64,000 nt of DNA from Palsa-870 sp035937155 (GTDB taxonomy: Bacteria > Chloroflexota > Dormibacteria > Dormibacterales > Dormibacteraceae), in NCBI GenBank assembly GCA_035937155.1, contig DASYVJ010000033.1:3048-67047 (forward strand), read 5' to 3'. The notes under the pieces were generated by a model. The model had not been told where the DNA came from. It saw nothing but the letters and a program-made list of their open reading frames with translations, and made no database searches. This document shows positions 49,455-58,163 of this stretch, piece by piece (the first letter of the stretch is position 1; every line of letters begins with the position of its first letter). Both the position numbers and the translations under genes were made by a program.

Positions 49455-51611
49455 TTGAGCCTGGAACGGCGCGCTCTGCAGAGCGGGCCTCGAGAACGTA
49501 CGGTCTTCATCTCCGCGGCAGCGATTGCAGTGGTGACGGTGATTGTTTTTGTCGCCTGGCTGGCATTCCGAATCGGCGGCGACACCTTGACGATCGCTGT
49601 CGACGACATCGGCGAGGCAGTAGCGGCGTTCATCGCCGCCGCTGCGTGTGGGTTCGCGGCGTGGCGGACCATCGGCCGCCCTCGGCTTGGCTGGACACTG
49701 ATGTCGGCTTCGGCCGTTTCATGGGGCGCCGGCCAGGTCGTGTGGTCGGTTTATGAAATTGGCTCAGGGAACATTCCGTACCCCTCCGCCGCCGACGTGG
49801 GCTTCCTGGGGGCTATACCGCTGGCCGCCGCCGGGATCGTGGCTTTCTTTTCGACACCGCGAGGCACGTCAACACATCTCCGGCTGTGGCTCGACGGGGC
49901 AATCGTGTTTCTCGCACTTGTCTTCGTCGCGTGGACTCTTGGGATGCGAACTGTGTACGAAGATGCCGCGCATCCGCTGCTCGAGAGGATGGTCAATCTT
50001 GCCTATCCGGTCGGCGACATCCTCATCGGCACAATCCTGGTCCTGGCCATCCGTCGTGCCAGGAATGAAGCTCACGGCAGGCTGCTCCTTCTTCTCGGCG
50101 GGCTGGCGGCCAACTCGCTGGCCGACAGCGCGCTGGCTTTCCTCACCGCAACCGGCCACTACGGTTCGATCGGCAGCGTGCTGGATGCGGGGTGGGTGGG
50201 AGGCTACTTGATGATCGGCCTCGCGGCGCTTTGGCCCTCGAGCGCCGGCGCCCGCGTAGCAGATGACCGGCCGATCGACATCTGGCAGCTGGCCCTGCCC
50301 TGGCTGGCGCTGCTGGGCGTAGGCCTGAGCGCCATCCTCCTCGCGGTGTCAGGCCAGCCGATGGACGTCTTCCTGACCCTTCTCGTCGGTGCGCTGGCAA
50401 TCCTGGTTATGGTCAGCCAGATCTACGCCCACAGCGAATCGCTGTCGCTCCTGATGCAGAGCCGCCGCGACGCCGCGACGCTCAACGACATCATCTTGTA
50501 CGCGCCGCTCGGGGTCGCCCGAATCGGTTTGGACTTGAGAATCATCCAGGCCAACCCGCGATTCGCGGAGCTCCTCCGCAGGCCTGAAAATGACATCGCT
50601 GGCGCGCTCCTGGCCACGCACCTGCCACCGGATGAGGTGGAACAGGCCGCTAACCAATTTCGGTTGATTTCCGACGGCACAGTCACCTCAACCGAATCGG
50701 AAACCGAGGTGGTGCGGGGCGACGGCTCGCACATGTGGCTGCACTGGAGCGCAACAGCAGTACGCAACCTGGATGGCGAGATCGAGTACTTCATCGCAAT
50801 GTTCAATGACACGACAGCGAGGCATCAGGCGGAGGTGGCGGCCGTGGCGAACATCAACGTGCTCGAGCGCCTCAACCGTTTGAAGAGCGAGTTCCTGACC
50901 ATGGTCCGCCACGAGTTTCGAACGGCACTCGTTGGCATCGAGGGCTTCAGCGAGCTGATGCGGGACGCGGACTGGCTGGACGTGGTTACGGTCAAAGGCT
51001 TTGCCAGCGACATCTACAACGACGCACACCGGCTCGACGGAATGCTGGGCAAGATGCTCGACGTGGACCGCATGGAGGCAGACAAGGTCGAGCTTCACCT
51101 CGTACCGATCGACCTAAGCGACGCCTTGAGCCAGGCTGTCACGCTCGCGAAGGTGCCAGGTACGAAACATCCCATCACGCTCGCCCTGGAACCTGACCTG
51201 CCAATGATCGACGGCGACGCGGGGAAGCTCGCCTGGCTGCTCAGGATTCTTTTCGACAACGCGATCAGGTACTCGCCTGAAGGCGGAGAGATCGTCGTCA
51301 CAGCCTCCACGGAACCAGGTCAGGTCGTCGTGGGTATCAAAGACCGCGGCCTGGGCATGCCGGCGGACTTCGACGACCAGCTCTTCGCCCGTTACCAGTG
51401 GAGCGCAAACAACCCCACGACCAAGGTCATGGGGACGGGCCTCGGCCTGCCGATGGCCCGCCAGATCGTCGAGATGCACGGCGGCCGGATCTGGTTCGAC
51501 AGCAAAGCAGGCGTGGGCTCGGAGTTCCATTTCTCGGTACCGATGATCTCCAACCGATCGACACCACGCGAGGAGCCGGAAGAGACCGTCGCCGTCCCGG
51601 TGCTTGTCTAA
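49455..51611 (+). CDS. orphan sensor histidine kinase, paralogue of the 23328 kinase
   Basis: 718 residues, TTG start. It has the same layout as the kinase at 23328-25535: multi-pass domain (RIGGDTLTIAVDDIGEAV, YPSAADVGFLGAIPLA, IGSVLDAGWVGGYLMIGL), PAS at about 345-460, H-box MVRHEFRTALVGIEGFSE, N-box LFDNAIRYSPEGG, DRGLGM and GTGLGLPMARQIV. The H-box again lacks the usual Pro. No adjacent response regulator. It is divergent from gnd and convergent with the rhodanese operon. Confidence 0.88.
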   Translation: MSLERRALQSGPRERTVFISAAAIAVVTVIVFVAWLAFRIGGDTLTIAVDDIGEAVAAFIAAAACGFAAWRTIGRPRLGWTLMSASAVSWGAGQVVWSVYEIGSGNIPYPSAADVGFLGAIPLAAAGIVAFFSTPRGTSTHLRLWLDGAIVFLALVFVAWTLGMRTVYEDAAHPLLERMVNLAYPVGDILIGTILVLAIRRARNEAHGRLLLLLGGLAANSLADSALAFLTATGHYGSIGSVLDAGWVGGYLMIGLAALWPSSAGARVADDRPIDIWQLALPWLALLGVGLSAILLAVSGQPMDVFLTLLVGALAILVMVSQIYAHSESLSLLMQSRRDAATLNDIILYAPLGVARIGLDLRIIQANPRFAELLRRPENDIAGALLATHLPPDEVEQAANQFRLISDGTVTSTESETEVVRGDGSHMWLHWSATAVRNLDGEIEYFIAMFNDTTARHQAEVAAVANINVLERLNRLKSEFLTMVRHEFRTALVGIEGFSELMRDADWLDVVTVKGFASDIYNDAHRLDGMLGKMLDVDRMEADKVELHLVPIDLSDALSQAVTLAKVPGTKHPITLALEPDLPMIDGDAGKLAWLLRILFDNAIRYSPEGGEIVVTASTEPGQVVVGIKDRGLGMPADFDDQLFARYQWSANNPTTKVMGTGLGLPMARQIVEMHGGRIWFDSKAGVGSEFHFSVPMISNRSTPREEPEETVAVPVLV

Positions 51612-51626
51612 TCCTGCCAGCGGGGA

Positions 51627-52343
51627 CTATGTCGTAATCAGTCTTCGCGCCGCGGCGGCTCCGCTCCCCGCGTGCTCAACGGCGTCCACCTTGAGCAGCA
51701 CGCCGACGAGCTTTCCGTCCGACGTCGTGATGGGTACGCTGTCGAGCTCGTGCTCAATCATGTAGTCGGCCATCTCCTTCATCGGAACGTACGGACGAAA
51801 CGTGCTGGGCCCGGGATGCATGGCCTGCTCGGCCATCAGCCCTGAGTCCATCTCCAGCTGTTTCGACCGCAGCAGACCGAGGACGACTTGCGCCTCGTCG
51901 ACGACCACCGCCACGTTCCAGCCTGTGGCCGTCGCCCGGTCGCGCACGTCGCCGAGGCGGTCTTGCAAGCCGCAAACGATCATGTCCTTGCGCGCCACGT
52001 CTCCCGCGCGCGGGCGCTTCGAGTTCTCGCCCTCGGTCGGCAAACCGGCGGCCAGCCAGTCGAGCTTGCCCGCCTTGTACTCAAAGACTTTTCCGAAGCC
52101 GAAGCTCTCGAGCCGCGACGCGGCCCTGGGTGCCATGTCTCAAGCCGCGTCCCAGCAGTACACGATCACCGGTCGGTTCCGATCGATCTGTGCGGGTGCC
52201 TCCTCATCCAGCTGGCGCAGCGGATGGCTGACCGCCCCAGGGAGATGATCTTCGGCGAACTCCTCCGCCGGGAGCACCTCGACCAGCTGCGCCCCCTGCT
52301 TGACCAGCTCTTCGACCCTCTCGCGATCGATTGATGTCGCCAT
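51627..52343 (-). CDS. rhodanese-CBS fusion with in-frame UGA, predicted selenoprotein
   Basis: 238 residues when UGA at 52142-52140 is read as residue 68. Rhodanese domain about 1-100: VEELVKQGAQLVEVLPAEEF, VIVYCWDAA-U-DMAPRAA, GKLDWLAAGLP. Homologues of this subtype have CDxSPRAA, so Sec replaces a Cys next to the catalytic YC. A CBS pair follows (about 110-238, VAVVVDEAQVVLGLLR, ELDSVPITTSDGKLVGVLL). Reading UGA as stop would cut the rhodanese fold in half. It lies four bases after the papain-like gene at the end of a long operon. Confidence 0.8.
52110..52126 (-). promoter_or_regulatory. bacterial SECIS-like element of the rhodanese gene
   Basis: GGGCCGC (52126-52120) pairs with GCGGCUC (52116-52110) with one G-U, leaving the loop GUC. 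It begins 13 bases after the UGA, putting the apical loop at about 20 bases, inside the bacterial SECIS window. GU in the loop matches the SelW-like element at 38836. Confidence 0.6.
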
Positions 52344-52347
52344 CGGC

Positions 52348-52890
52348 TCAGGGTCGCACGTCGAACAGCTTGGCGATGTCGGCAGGCAGCGTCAGCACGG
52401 CGTCGAGCTCGGGCACGAGTCCGCCCGCCTGCAGCGCGGCCGTGACGAGGCCGGAGCAGATCTCGTGACCATGTCGGACAAGCCGTAGGGGCCACCCGAA
52501 GAGCAGGTACAGGCTCGCTCCGAACATGTCGAGAAAGCCAAAACCCTGGCCGATATGCGCCTTGGAGTAGGCGACGGCACGCGCCCTGCCTTCCGCGGAG
52601 AACTCCGGGCCCAGGCGAACCAGGTGGTATTCGTCGGCGTGGTACCTGGAGATGGGGTTTTGGCGCACGCCGGTGTCCTCCGCTTCGACCAGGGCCCCAT
52701 CCTTCTCGACGATCATCGCGGAGTGGGTCCAGTGCGCATAGACCGCATCCGGGCCTTTGAAACGGCGCTTCTGAGCCAGGCTGATGAGCCCCGCGATCAG
52801 GTTATGCCGGTGGGCGAGGATGAAATCACCGGGCACGAAATCTTTCGCGTCCTCCCCGGGACCATAACGCTCAACCTTGGCCATCGTCAT
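52348..52890 (-). CDS. circularly permuted papain-like amidase/peptidase (YiiX-type)
   Basis: 180 residues. GDFILAHRHNLIAGLISLAQ, YAHWTHSAMIVEKDGALVEA (catalytic His in WTHSAM) and GHEICSGLVTAALQAGG (catalytic Cys in CSG) show the permuted NlpC/P60 order His before Cys. Such enzymes act on peptidoglycan, lipids or small amides. No signal peptide, so cytosolic. In the operon with SIS and rhodanese genes. Confidence 0.8.
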   Translation of the reverse strand: MTMAKVERYGPGEDAKDFVPGDFILAHRHNLIAGLISLAQKRRFKGPDAVYAHWTHSAMIVEKDGALVEAEDTGVRQNPISRYHADEYHLVRLGPEFSAEGRARAVAYSKAHIGQGFGFLDMFGASLYLLFGWPLRLVRHGHEICSGLVTAALQAGGLVPELDAVLTLPADIAKLFDVRP

Positions 52891-52915
52891 CGGGATAACG
52901 CCCGGCGACGGTTCC

Positions 52916-53950
52916 TCACCAGGTTCGAGTCACCTTGTTCAGCGCTCTCGGCCGGTCTGGGTCGATTCCGCGGGCTAGGGCGACGCGACTGGCCAGCAGC
53001 TGACCCAGCACCGCGAGCGTGAGCGGGGTCAGCTCCTCGGGCAAGCCGGAATCGAGGCTGACGGTGTCATCCGGAGCGCCATGGTCGCTGATCCCGTCGA
53101 GCAGCCAGACGACTCGGCAGCTTTGGCCCCTCAGGCGCCGCCCGATCGATTCCATGTCGGCGGACACCTGGCCACGCCCGTCCACGAGCACCACTGGGAA
53201 GCCGGGCTCGACTACCGCTATCGGCCCATGCTCGAAGTCCGCCACCGACCACGCGCGAGCCAGCACATAGCTTGTCTCGGTGAGCTTGAGAGCGATCTCC
53301 TCTGCCGTCGAGAAGTTGAAACCCCGCCCGAGAACGATGGCGCGCGGGCCCAGGAGGGCGGGGACGAGGCGGTCCAGCTCGTCGTCCTGCTCCAGCGCCG
53401 CCGCCAGGGCCGGGGGCACCTGGCCGAGCGCGGCCTCGAACGATGCGTCCGGGTCGAGTGCCTGGGAGATCAGCGCGATCGCAAGCAGGCTTGCGATGTA
53501 TGTCTTGGACGCGGGCACGCTGCGTTCCGGTCCAGCCCCCAGCGGGAGCAGCAGCTCGGCGGTGTGAGCCAGCCGGGACTCTGGTTGGTTGGTCACCGCG
53601 ACCGTCACCTGGCCCTGGCGCGCAGCCTCCTCGATAACGGCGATGACGTCGGGCGACTCGCCAGATTGCGAGATGCCGATCACGCATTGACCGTCGAGGT
53701 TGGGCGGGCTGCCGTAGCTGGTGAACAGAGATGGCGCCGCCAGCGCCACCATCATGTGGTTGCGGGCGCCGAACAGGTATTTCGCATACAGCGCCGCATG
53801 ATCGGAGCTGCCTCGCGCGGCGATGACGAAGCCTCGCGGCTTCGATGAGTGAAGCCTCGCGGCAATCGACCCAACCGCGCCACGACTCTCCGCGAGCATC
53901 CGCCGCGCCAGCAGCGGCTGCTCGCCGATCTCCTCGCGAAAGACACTCAT
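52916..53950 (-). CDS. double-SIS-domain sugar-phosphate isomerase (GlmS isomerase-like)
   Basis: 344 residues. The two SIS domains are seen in FVIAARGSSDHAALYAKYLF, VIGISQSGESPDVIAVIEEA and later IVLGRGFNFSTAEEIALKLTE. The glutaminase domain of GlmS is absent, so it is of the FrlB/AgaS-like deaminase/isomerase type acting on amino-sugar phosphates. Its start directly follows the CoA-ligase stop. Exact substrate unknown. Confidence 0.87.
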   Translation of the reverse strand: MSVFREEIGEQPLLARRMLAESRGAVGSIAARLHSSKPRGFVIAARGSSDHAALYAKYLFGARNHMMVALAAPSLFTSYGSPPNLDGQCVIGISQSGESPDVIAVIEEAARQGQVTVAVTNQPESRLAHTAELLLPLGAGPERSVPASKTYIASLLAIALISQALDPDASFEAALGQVPPALAAALEQDDELDRLVPALLGPRAIVLGRGFNFSTAEEIALKLTETSYVLARAWSVADFEHGPIAVVEPGFPVVLVDGRGQVSADMESIGRRLRGQSCRVVWLLDGISDHGAPDDTVSLDSGLPEELTPLTLAVLGQLLASRVALARGIDPDRPRALNKVTRTW

Positions 53951-55519
53951 CTAGGTCTGGGCGGTGGCGGCTTTCTCGCGCTCTCTCAGGACGCGGCGCA
54001 GGATCTTGCCGGTCGCAGATTTCGGGATCTGGTCGACCACTTCAACGCGTCGAATTTTCTTGTGCGGCGCGACTCGCGCCGCGACCCATTCCATGATCTC
54101 TTCGGGGGTCACTGCCTCTTTCAGCACGACGAATGCTTTCGGCACCTCCTCGGTTTCTTCGTCAAGCACTCCGATGACCGCGGCGTCCGCGATTTTCGGG
54201 TTGGACAGCAGCAGCGCCTCGAGCTCGGCCGGCGCCACCTGGAAGCCCTTGTACTTGATGAGCTCTTTGAGGCGGTCGACGATGAAGTACTGGTCGTGCT
54301 CGTCGATGTGCCCGATGTCACCTGTGTGGAAGAACCCATCCGCGTCGATGGAGCTGCTCGTCGCCTGCTCGTTGTTCAGGTAACCCTTCATCACCTGCGG
54401 GCCGCGCGTCCAGATCTCGCCGTCCTCGTTACGGCCAAGCTCCTTGCCGGTGGCGGCGTCGACGATCTTGCACTCGGTGTTGGGCGCGGCCGGTCCCACC
54501 GACCCGGGCACGGCTTCCGTCTGGCTGTCGGGCACGATGTGCGACACGGGGCTGGTTTCGGTCAGACCGTAGCCCTGGCTCAGGCGGCAGCCGATCCGCT
54601 CGCTCGCCGCGCGAGCGGTGTCCGCATCCAGAGGGGCTGCGCCCGAGAATGCCCGTTTCACCGATGACAGGTCGTACTTGTCGATTGCAGGATGCTTGGC
54701 TAGCAGCACGACGATGGGCGGCACCAGGAAAAATCGAGTGACACGGTAGTCCTGCACCGCCTGCAGGCAGGGCTCGAGCTCGAAGCGCTGCATGGTCACC
54801 AGGGTTGCGCCCTGATAGAGGCCCTGGTTCATGATCACTGTCATCCCGTAGATGTGGAAGAACGGAAGGAAGGCCATGATCTTTTCGTCTTCGGTGATGT
54901 CTATGCAGGCAGTGGTCTGCATCAGGTTGGCCACCAGGTTTCGATGCGTGAGCATCACACCCTTCGAAAAGCCTGTGGTGCCGCTGGAGTAAGGCAGCGC
55001 GACAACATCCTCCGCAGGATCGATGTGGACTTCAGGAGCTTTGGTATCGACCATCAGGGATGAGAACGCGACCGCCCCCTCCGCCTCGCCGAAGACGATC
55101 ACTTCCTCGACCTTCGATTTGGCTGCCGCCTCCTGGGCCTTGGCGACCAGCGGTGGAACTGTGAGCAGGAGGCGTGCCCGCGAATCGTTGAGCTGGAAGG
55201 CGATCTCGTCTGCCGTGTAGGTTGGGTTGAGGGTGGTATTCACACCACCGGCGGCCGCGACGCCGTGGAACGCGATCGGGTACTCGGGCAGGTTGGGAGA
55301 CATGATCGCCATCACGTCGCCCTTTCGGAATCCGCGCGCGTGCAGGCCCGCGGCCAGCTTGCGGACTCCATCGGCAATCTGCCGGTAGGAGTACGACCGG
55401 CCGCTCGACGCCTCGACGATGGCGACCTTGTCGCCGAGCTTGTCCGCCTTGCCGAGCACAAACGGGGTGAGCGCCATGTCGGGGATGGCCACGTCGGGAA
55501 ATGGGCTCTTGAAGATCAC
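53951..55519 (-). CDS. acyl-CoA synthetase, 4-coumarate-CoA ligase-like
   Basis: 522 residues. AMP-binding motif LPYSSGTTGFSKGVMLTH, SQGYGLTETSPVSH, GEIWTRGPQVMKGYLNNEQA, IKYKGFQVAPAELEALL and the C-terminal Lys in PKSATGKILRRVL. The order and sequence are closest to plant-type 4CL and related aryl/fatty acid CoA ligases. It activates a carboxylic acid by adenylation and CoA transfer. Flanked by an MFS exporter gene and a SIS gene in one operon. Confidence 0.9.
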   Translation of the reverse strand: MIFKSPFPDVAIPDMALTPFVLGKADKLGDKVAIVEASSGRSYSYRQIADGVRKLAAGLHARGFRKGDVMAIMSPNLPEYPIAFHGVAAAGGVNTTLNPTYTADEIAFQLNDSRARLLLTVPPLVAKAQEAAAKSKVEEVIVFGEAEGAVAFSSLMVDTKAPEVHIDPAEDVVALPYSSGTTGFSKGVMLTHRNLVANLMQTTACIDITEDEKIMAFLPFFHIYGMTVIMNQGLYQGATLVTMQRFELEPCLQAVQDYRVTRFFLVPPIVVLLAKHPAIDKYDLSSVKRAFSGAAPLDADTARAASERIGCRLSQGYGLTETSPVSHIVPDSQTEAVPGSVGPAAPNTECKIVDAATGKELGRNEDGEIWTRGPQVMKGYLNNEQATSSSIDADGFFHTGDIGHIDEHDQYFIVDRLKELIKYKGFQVAPAELEALLLSNPKIADAAVIGVLDEETEEVPKAFVVLKEAVTPEEIMEWVAARVAPHKKIRRVEVVDQIPKSATGKILRRVLREREKAATAQT

Positions 55520-55528
55520 CGCCGAAGT

Positions 55529-57109
55529 CTATGCGCCGGCTTGCTTCGCCGGCTCGCTCTTGGACGCCTGGTGGCGCTTGAGGCTGTCGGCGTTCCGGAT
55601 GCCGAGCGCATTCACGATCGCGCCGACCAGGAGAAGGCCGGCCCCGACCAGCATCGCGAGATGGAACGACGATGTCGACGCATCCCGGACGACAGCGACG
55701 AGCTGTGGATCGGGGGGCGTGTTGAGGGGGCTCACCGAGTTGCGGAAAGCACTCGACGAGACATCAACGCCGGTCAGGCGCGAGGCTAGGATCGAGTAGA
55801 AGTTCGCGGTGAGGAAGATGAAGATAAGCGCGCCCGCCAGCTGCGGACCGACACGAGAGATGGCGTTGTTGATCGCCGAACCGACGCCCGAGTTGCGCAC
55901 CGGCACCGAAGTCATCAGCGCGGTCGTCAGCGGAGCCACCATCATCATCAGCCCGACGCCGAAGAGCAGCGTGCCCGGCAGGAAATCCGTGAAATAGGAA
56001 CCCGGCGGCAGGTACGTGCTTGGGCCGCCCGGCTGGAGCCTCCATGGCGTGCTGTTGCTGGGGACCCGGGCGAACCAGAGGACACCAAGAGCCATGATCA
56101 CCGGCCCTATCGCCATGAACCAGCGCGGCCCGTATTTCGCCGCAAGGCTCCCGAACCGTGCTGAGAAGAAGATCAGAAACAGCGAGCCGGGTATGCCGCC
56201 GGCGCCGGCCGCGGCAGCGGTGTAGCCGAGCGTGCCCTGCTGAAAGAGAGCGAGGTAGTAGAAGGTCACATAGAGCGCCCCGTAAATCAGGAGCGTCGAG
56301 AGGTTGGTCACGGCAAAGTTGCGGGAGCGAAACAGGTCCAGCGGGATCAGGGGATGAGCCGAACGCTTCATGAGGATCGGCAGCGCGATCGTCGCCACCA
56401 CACCCACAGCCAGCGCCACATACCCGATAGGGTCGCGCCAGGCCCTCTGCTGTCCGTAGATGGCACCGAAGGCTAAGCCTCCGACCGCCAGCGCGACGAC
56501 CGCCGCGCCCAGCCAGTCGAAATGCGAGGTCGCCTTCTCGTCTCGGCTTTCCGGGACGTGCGCCCACGTCGCCCACGCGGCGACGAGGATGAGCGGCACG
56601 TTGATCAGAAAGGCCGCCCGCCAGGATATGGTGTCGACGAGGAGGCCGCCGATTACGGGACCCAGGATCGTCGTTGCACCCGAAGCGCCGGCCCACAGGC
56701 CGAATGCACGCCCTTGCTCCTGACCCGAGAAGTTGGCCGTGATCAAGGCAAGCGAGCCGGGCACGAGCATCGCACCGGCCGCGCCCTGCAGGACGCGAAA
56801 CAGGACCAGCAGCTCCATGGTCGGGGCGAGGCCGCACAACACCGAGGTTGCCCCGAAGCCGACCAGGCCGTAGAGGAACATGCGCTTGCGCCCGTAGAAG
56901 TCGTTCAGCGCACCCGCCAGGATGAGCAGGGCGCTCAGCGTCAGCAGATAAGCGTTGTAGACGTACGACTGGCCTTCCAGGACGCCCAGGAACGAGCGCG
57001 GCAGGTCACGCCCGATTCGCGGCAAGGCGACATTGACGACCGTCGAGTCGAGAAAGACGATGCCGGAGCCGAGTACGGCAGCGACGAGGATCCAGCGCTT
57101 GGTACTCAT
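55529..57109 (-). CDS. MFS multidrug transporter, EmrB/QacA (DHA2) type
   Basis: 526 residues with about 14 helices. GIVFLDSTVVNVALPRIGRD is the DHA2 motif D1; LYGLVGFGATSVLCGLAP and RVLQGAAGAMLVPGSLALI follow, and VPVRNSGVGSAINNAISRVG is typical of the C-terminal half. A drug/proton antiporter or solute exporter. ATG 57109 (MSTKRW) is used; earlier in-frame codons overlap the VOC gene. Confidence 0.9.
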   Translation of the reverse strand: MSTKRWILVAAVLGSGIVFLDSTVVNVALPRIGRDLPRSFLGVLEGQSYVYNAYLLTLSALLILAGALNDFYGRKRMFLYGLVGFGATSVLCGLAPTMELLVLFRVLQGAAGAMLVPGSLALITANFSGQEQGRAFGLWAGASGATTILGPVIGGLLVDTISWRAAFLINVPLILVAAWATWAHVPESRDEKATSHFDWLGAAVVALAVGGLAFGAIYGQQRAWRDPIGYVALAVGVVATIALPILMKRSAHPLIPLDLFRSRNFAVTNLSTLLIYGALYVTFYYLALFQQGTLGYTAAAAGAGGIPGSLFLIFFSARFGSLAAKYGPRWFMAIGPVIMALGVLWFARVPSNSTPWRLQPGGPSTYLPPGSYFTDFLPGTLLFGVGLMMMVAPLTTALMTSVPVRNSGVGSAINNAISRVGPQLAGALIFIFLTANFYSILASRLTGVDVSSSAFRNSVSPLNTPPDPQLVAVVRDASTSSFHLAMLVGAGLLLVGAIVNALGIRNADSLKRHQASKSEPAKQAGA

Positions 57110-57134
57110 CGGATCGGTGTCACTGGCGACAACT

Positions 57135-57530
57135 TTAGAAGTCTTTGCGGCCCATGAAGTGTTCAAGCACGCCGGGCCGCGCGAGCTCGTACAGGGCGAT
57201 GCGGTGCCCGCCAGGGGTGGCAAAGGATGAGCACGGGCCCATCGGAATCTCCAGGCTCTGCTGCTTTTTCAGGCCGCGCTTCTTCAGGCCGGCTGTCGCT
57301 TTCCTCAAGTCGTCGACGCGATAGATGTAGACCGGCCGGTCATCCTCGAGGTGATCTGTCAACAGGACGTGGGGCGGGCCGCTCGTCAGCTCGACCAGCG
57401 CGACGCGCGCGCCCATCCCCTCGACGGCAAAACCGAGCCGGCCACCCAGCACCTCCGTGAAGTAGCGCACATCCTCCGCCACGTTGTGGCTCGGGGTGTA
57501 GAGATAGTCGAGCTGCTCGAAGGGCACCAC
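57135..57530 (-). CDS. glyoxalase/VOC-family protein
   Basis: 131 residues. DYLYTPSHNVAEDVRYFTEVLGG at the start and CSSFATPGGHRIALYEL are the paired beta-alpha-beta-beta-beta modules. The metal-ligand positions are only partly conserved by eye. Could be a dioxygenase-, lyase- or binding-type VOC protein. In the minus-strand gene string between OsmC and MFS genes. Confidence 0.83.
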   Translation of the reverse strand: MVPFEQLDYLYTPSHNVAEDVRYFTEVLGGRLGFAVEGMGARVALVELTSGPPHVLLTDHLEDDRPVYIYRVDDLRKATAGLKKRGLKKQQSLEIPMGPCSSFATPGGHRIALYELARPGVLEHFMGRKDF

Positions 57531-57533
57531 GAC

Positions 57534-58067
57534 TCAGGTAAGCGAGAACTCGGTGGCCACCTCGACGCCGTTGCGAAGTGTCTGGAGGGTCGAGCAGTAA
57601 CGTTCGGCGCTCGACAGCAGTCGTTTCGCACGCTCGGGATCGACACCGTCTTTTACCTTGACCTGCGTGCGCATCTCGATGCCCGTCGCTCCCACGGGCA
57701 CGTCGCGGTCGACGCCCATCGTGCCGCGGAAGTCCCAGTGGATTCGGACGTCGACTTTCACCGATTCGAGCTCAACGCCCATGTTCGCCGCGACCGATCG
57801 CAGGGTGCTCTCCTCGCAGATGGCGAGGGCGCTCGCCAGGATGTCTCCAGAGCAAGGCGTGTCGCCGGCTCCGCCGGCCGCGGGGTGGAGTCCGGCCTGG
57901 ATTATCACGTCTGGGAAGCCGGCCGGTGAGACCGCGCAGTGCCTGGGGTCAGAGAGGTCGTTCGGCATGCTACGGGCCTCGGTCACCACGAGGGCGGACG
58001 CCGGATCCGATCGGTAGTTTTCTTTGAGCGGGGCCTGCACAGTTCTCAGGTCGACGGTGTATGGCAT
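57534..58067 (-). CDS. OsmC/Ohr-family protein
   Basis: 177 residues from ATG 58067 (MPYTVDLRTVQAPLK). DTPCSGDILASALAICEESTL contains the first cysteines and AERYCSTLQTLRNGVEV the resolving Cys of the OsmC fold. These thiol-dependent peroxidases reduce organic or thiol peroxides. An earlier in-frame start at 58088 adds seven residues and is less likely. The gene heads the minus-strand run to 51627. Confidence 0.85.
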   Translation of the reverse strand: MPYTVDLRTVQAPLKENYRSDPASALVVTEARSMPNDLSDPRHCAVSPAGFPDVIIQAGLHPAAGGAGDTPCSGDILASALAICEESTLRSVAANMGVELESVKVDVRIHWDFRGTMGVDRDVPVGATGIEMRTQVKVKDGVDPERAKRLLSSAERYCSTLQTLRNGVEVATEFSLT

Positions 58068-58163
58068 CCGCTCATTGTGGCGGGGCAAGCTTGAGCCGTG
58101 CGGGTGTGGCTAGGCACTACGCACACCTGAACAGACGGCCCGGGAGGCTACGATGCAGCCTCG

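Noticed and set aside
51627..52136. CBS-domain gene separate from a short rhodanese ORF
   Set aside because: The two frames are the same frame interrupted only by TGA, and the rhodanese fold needs both parts.
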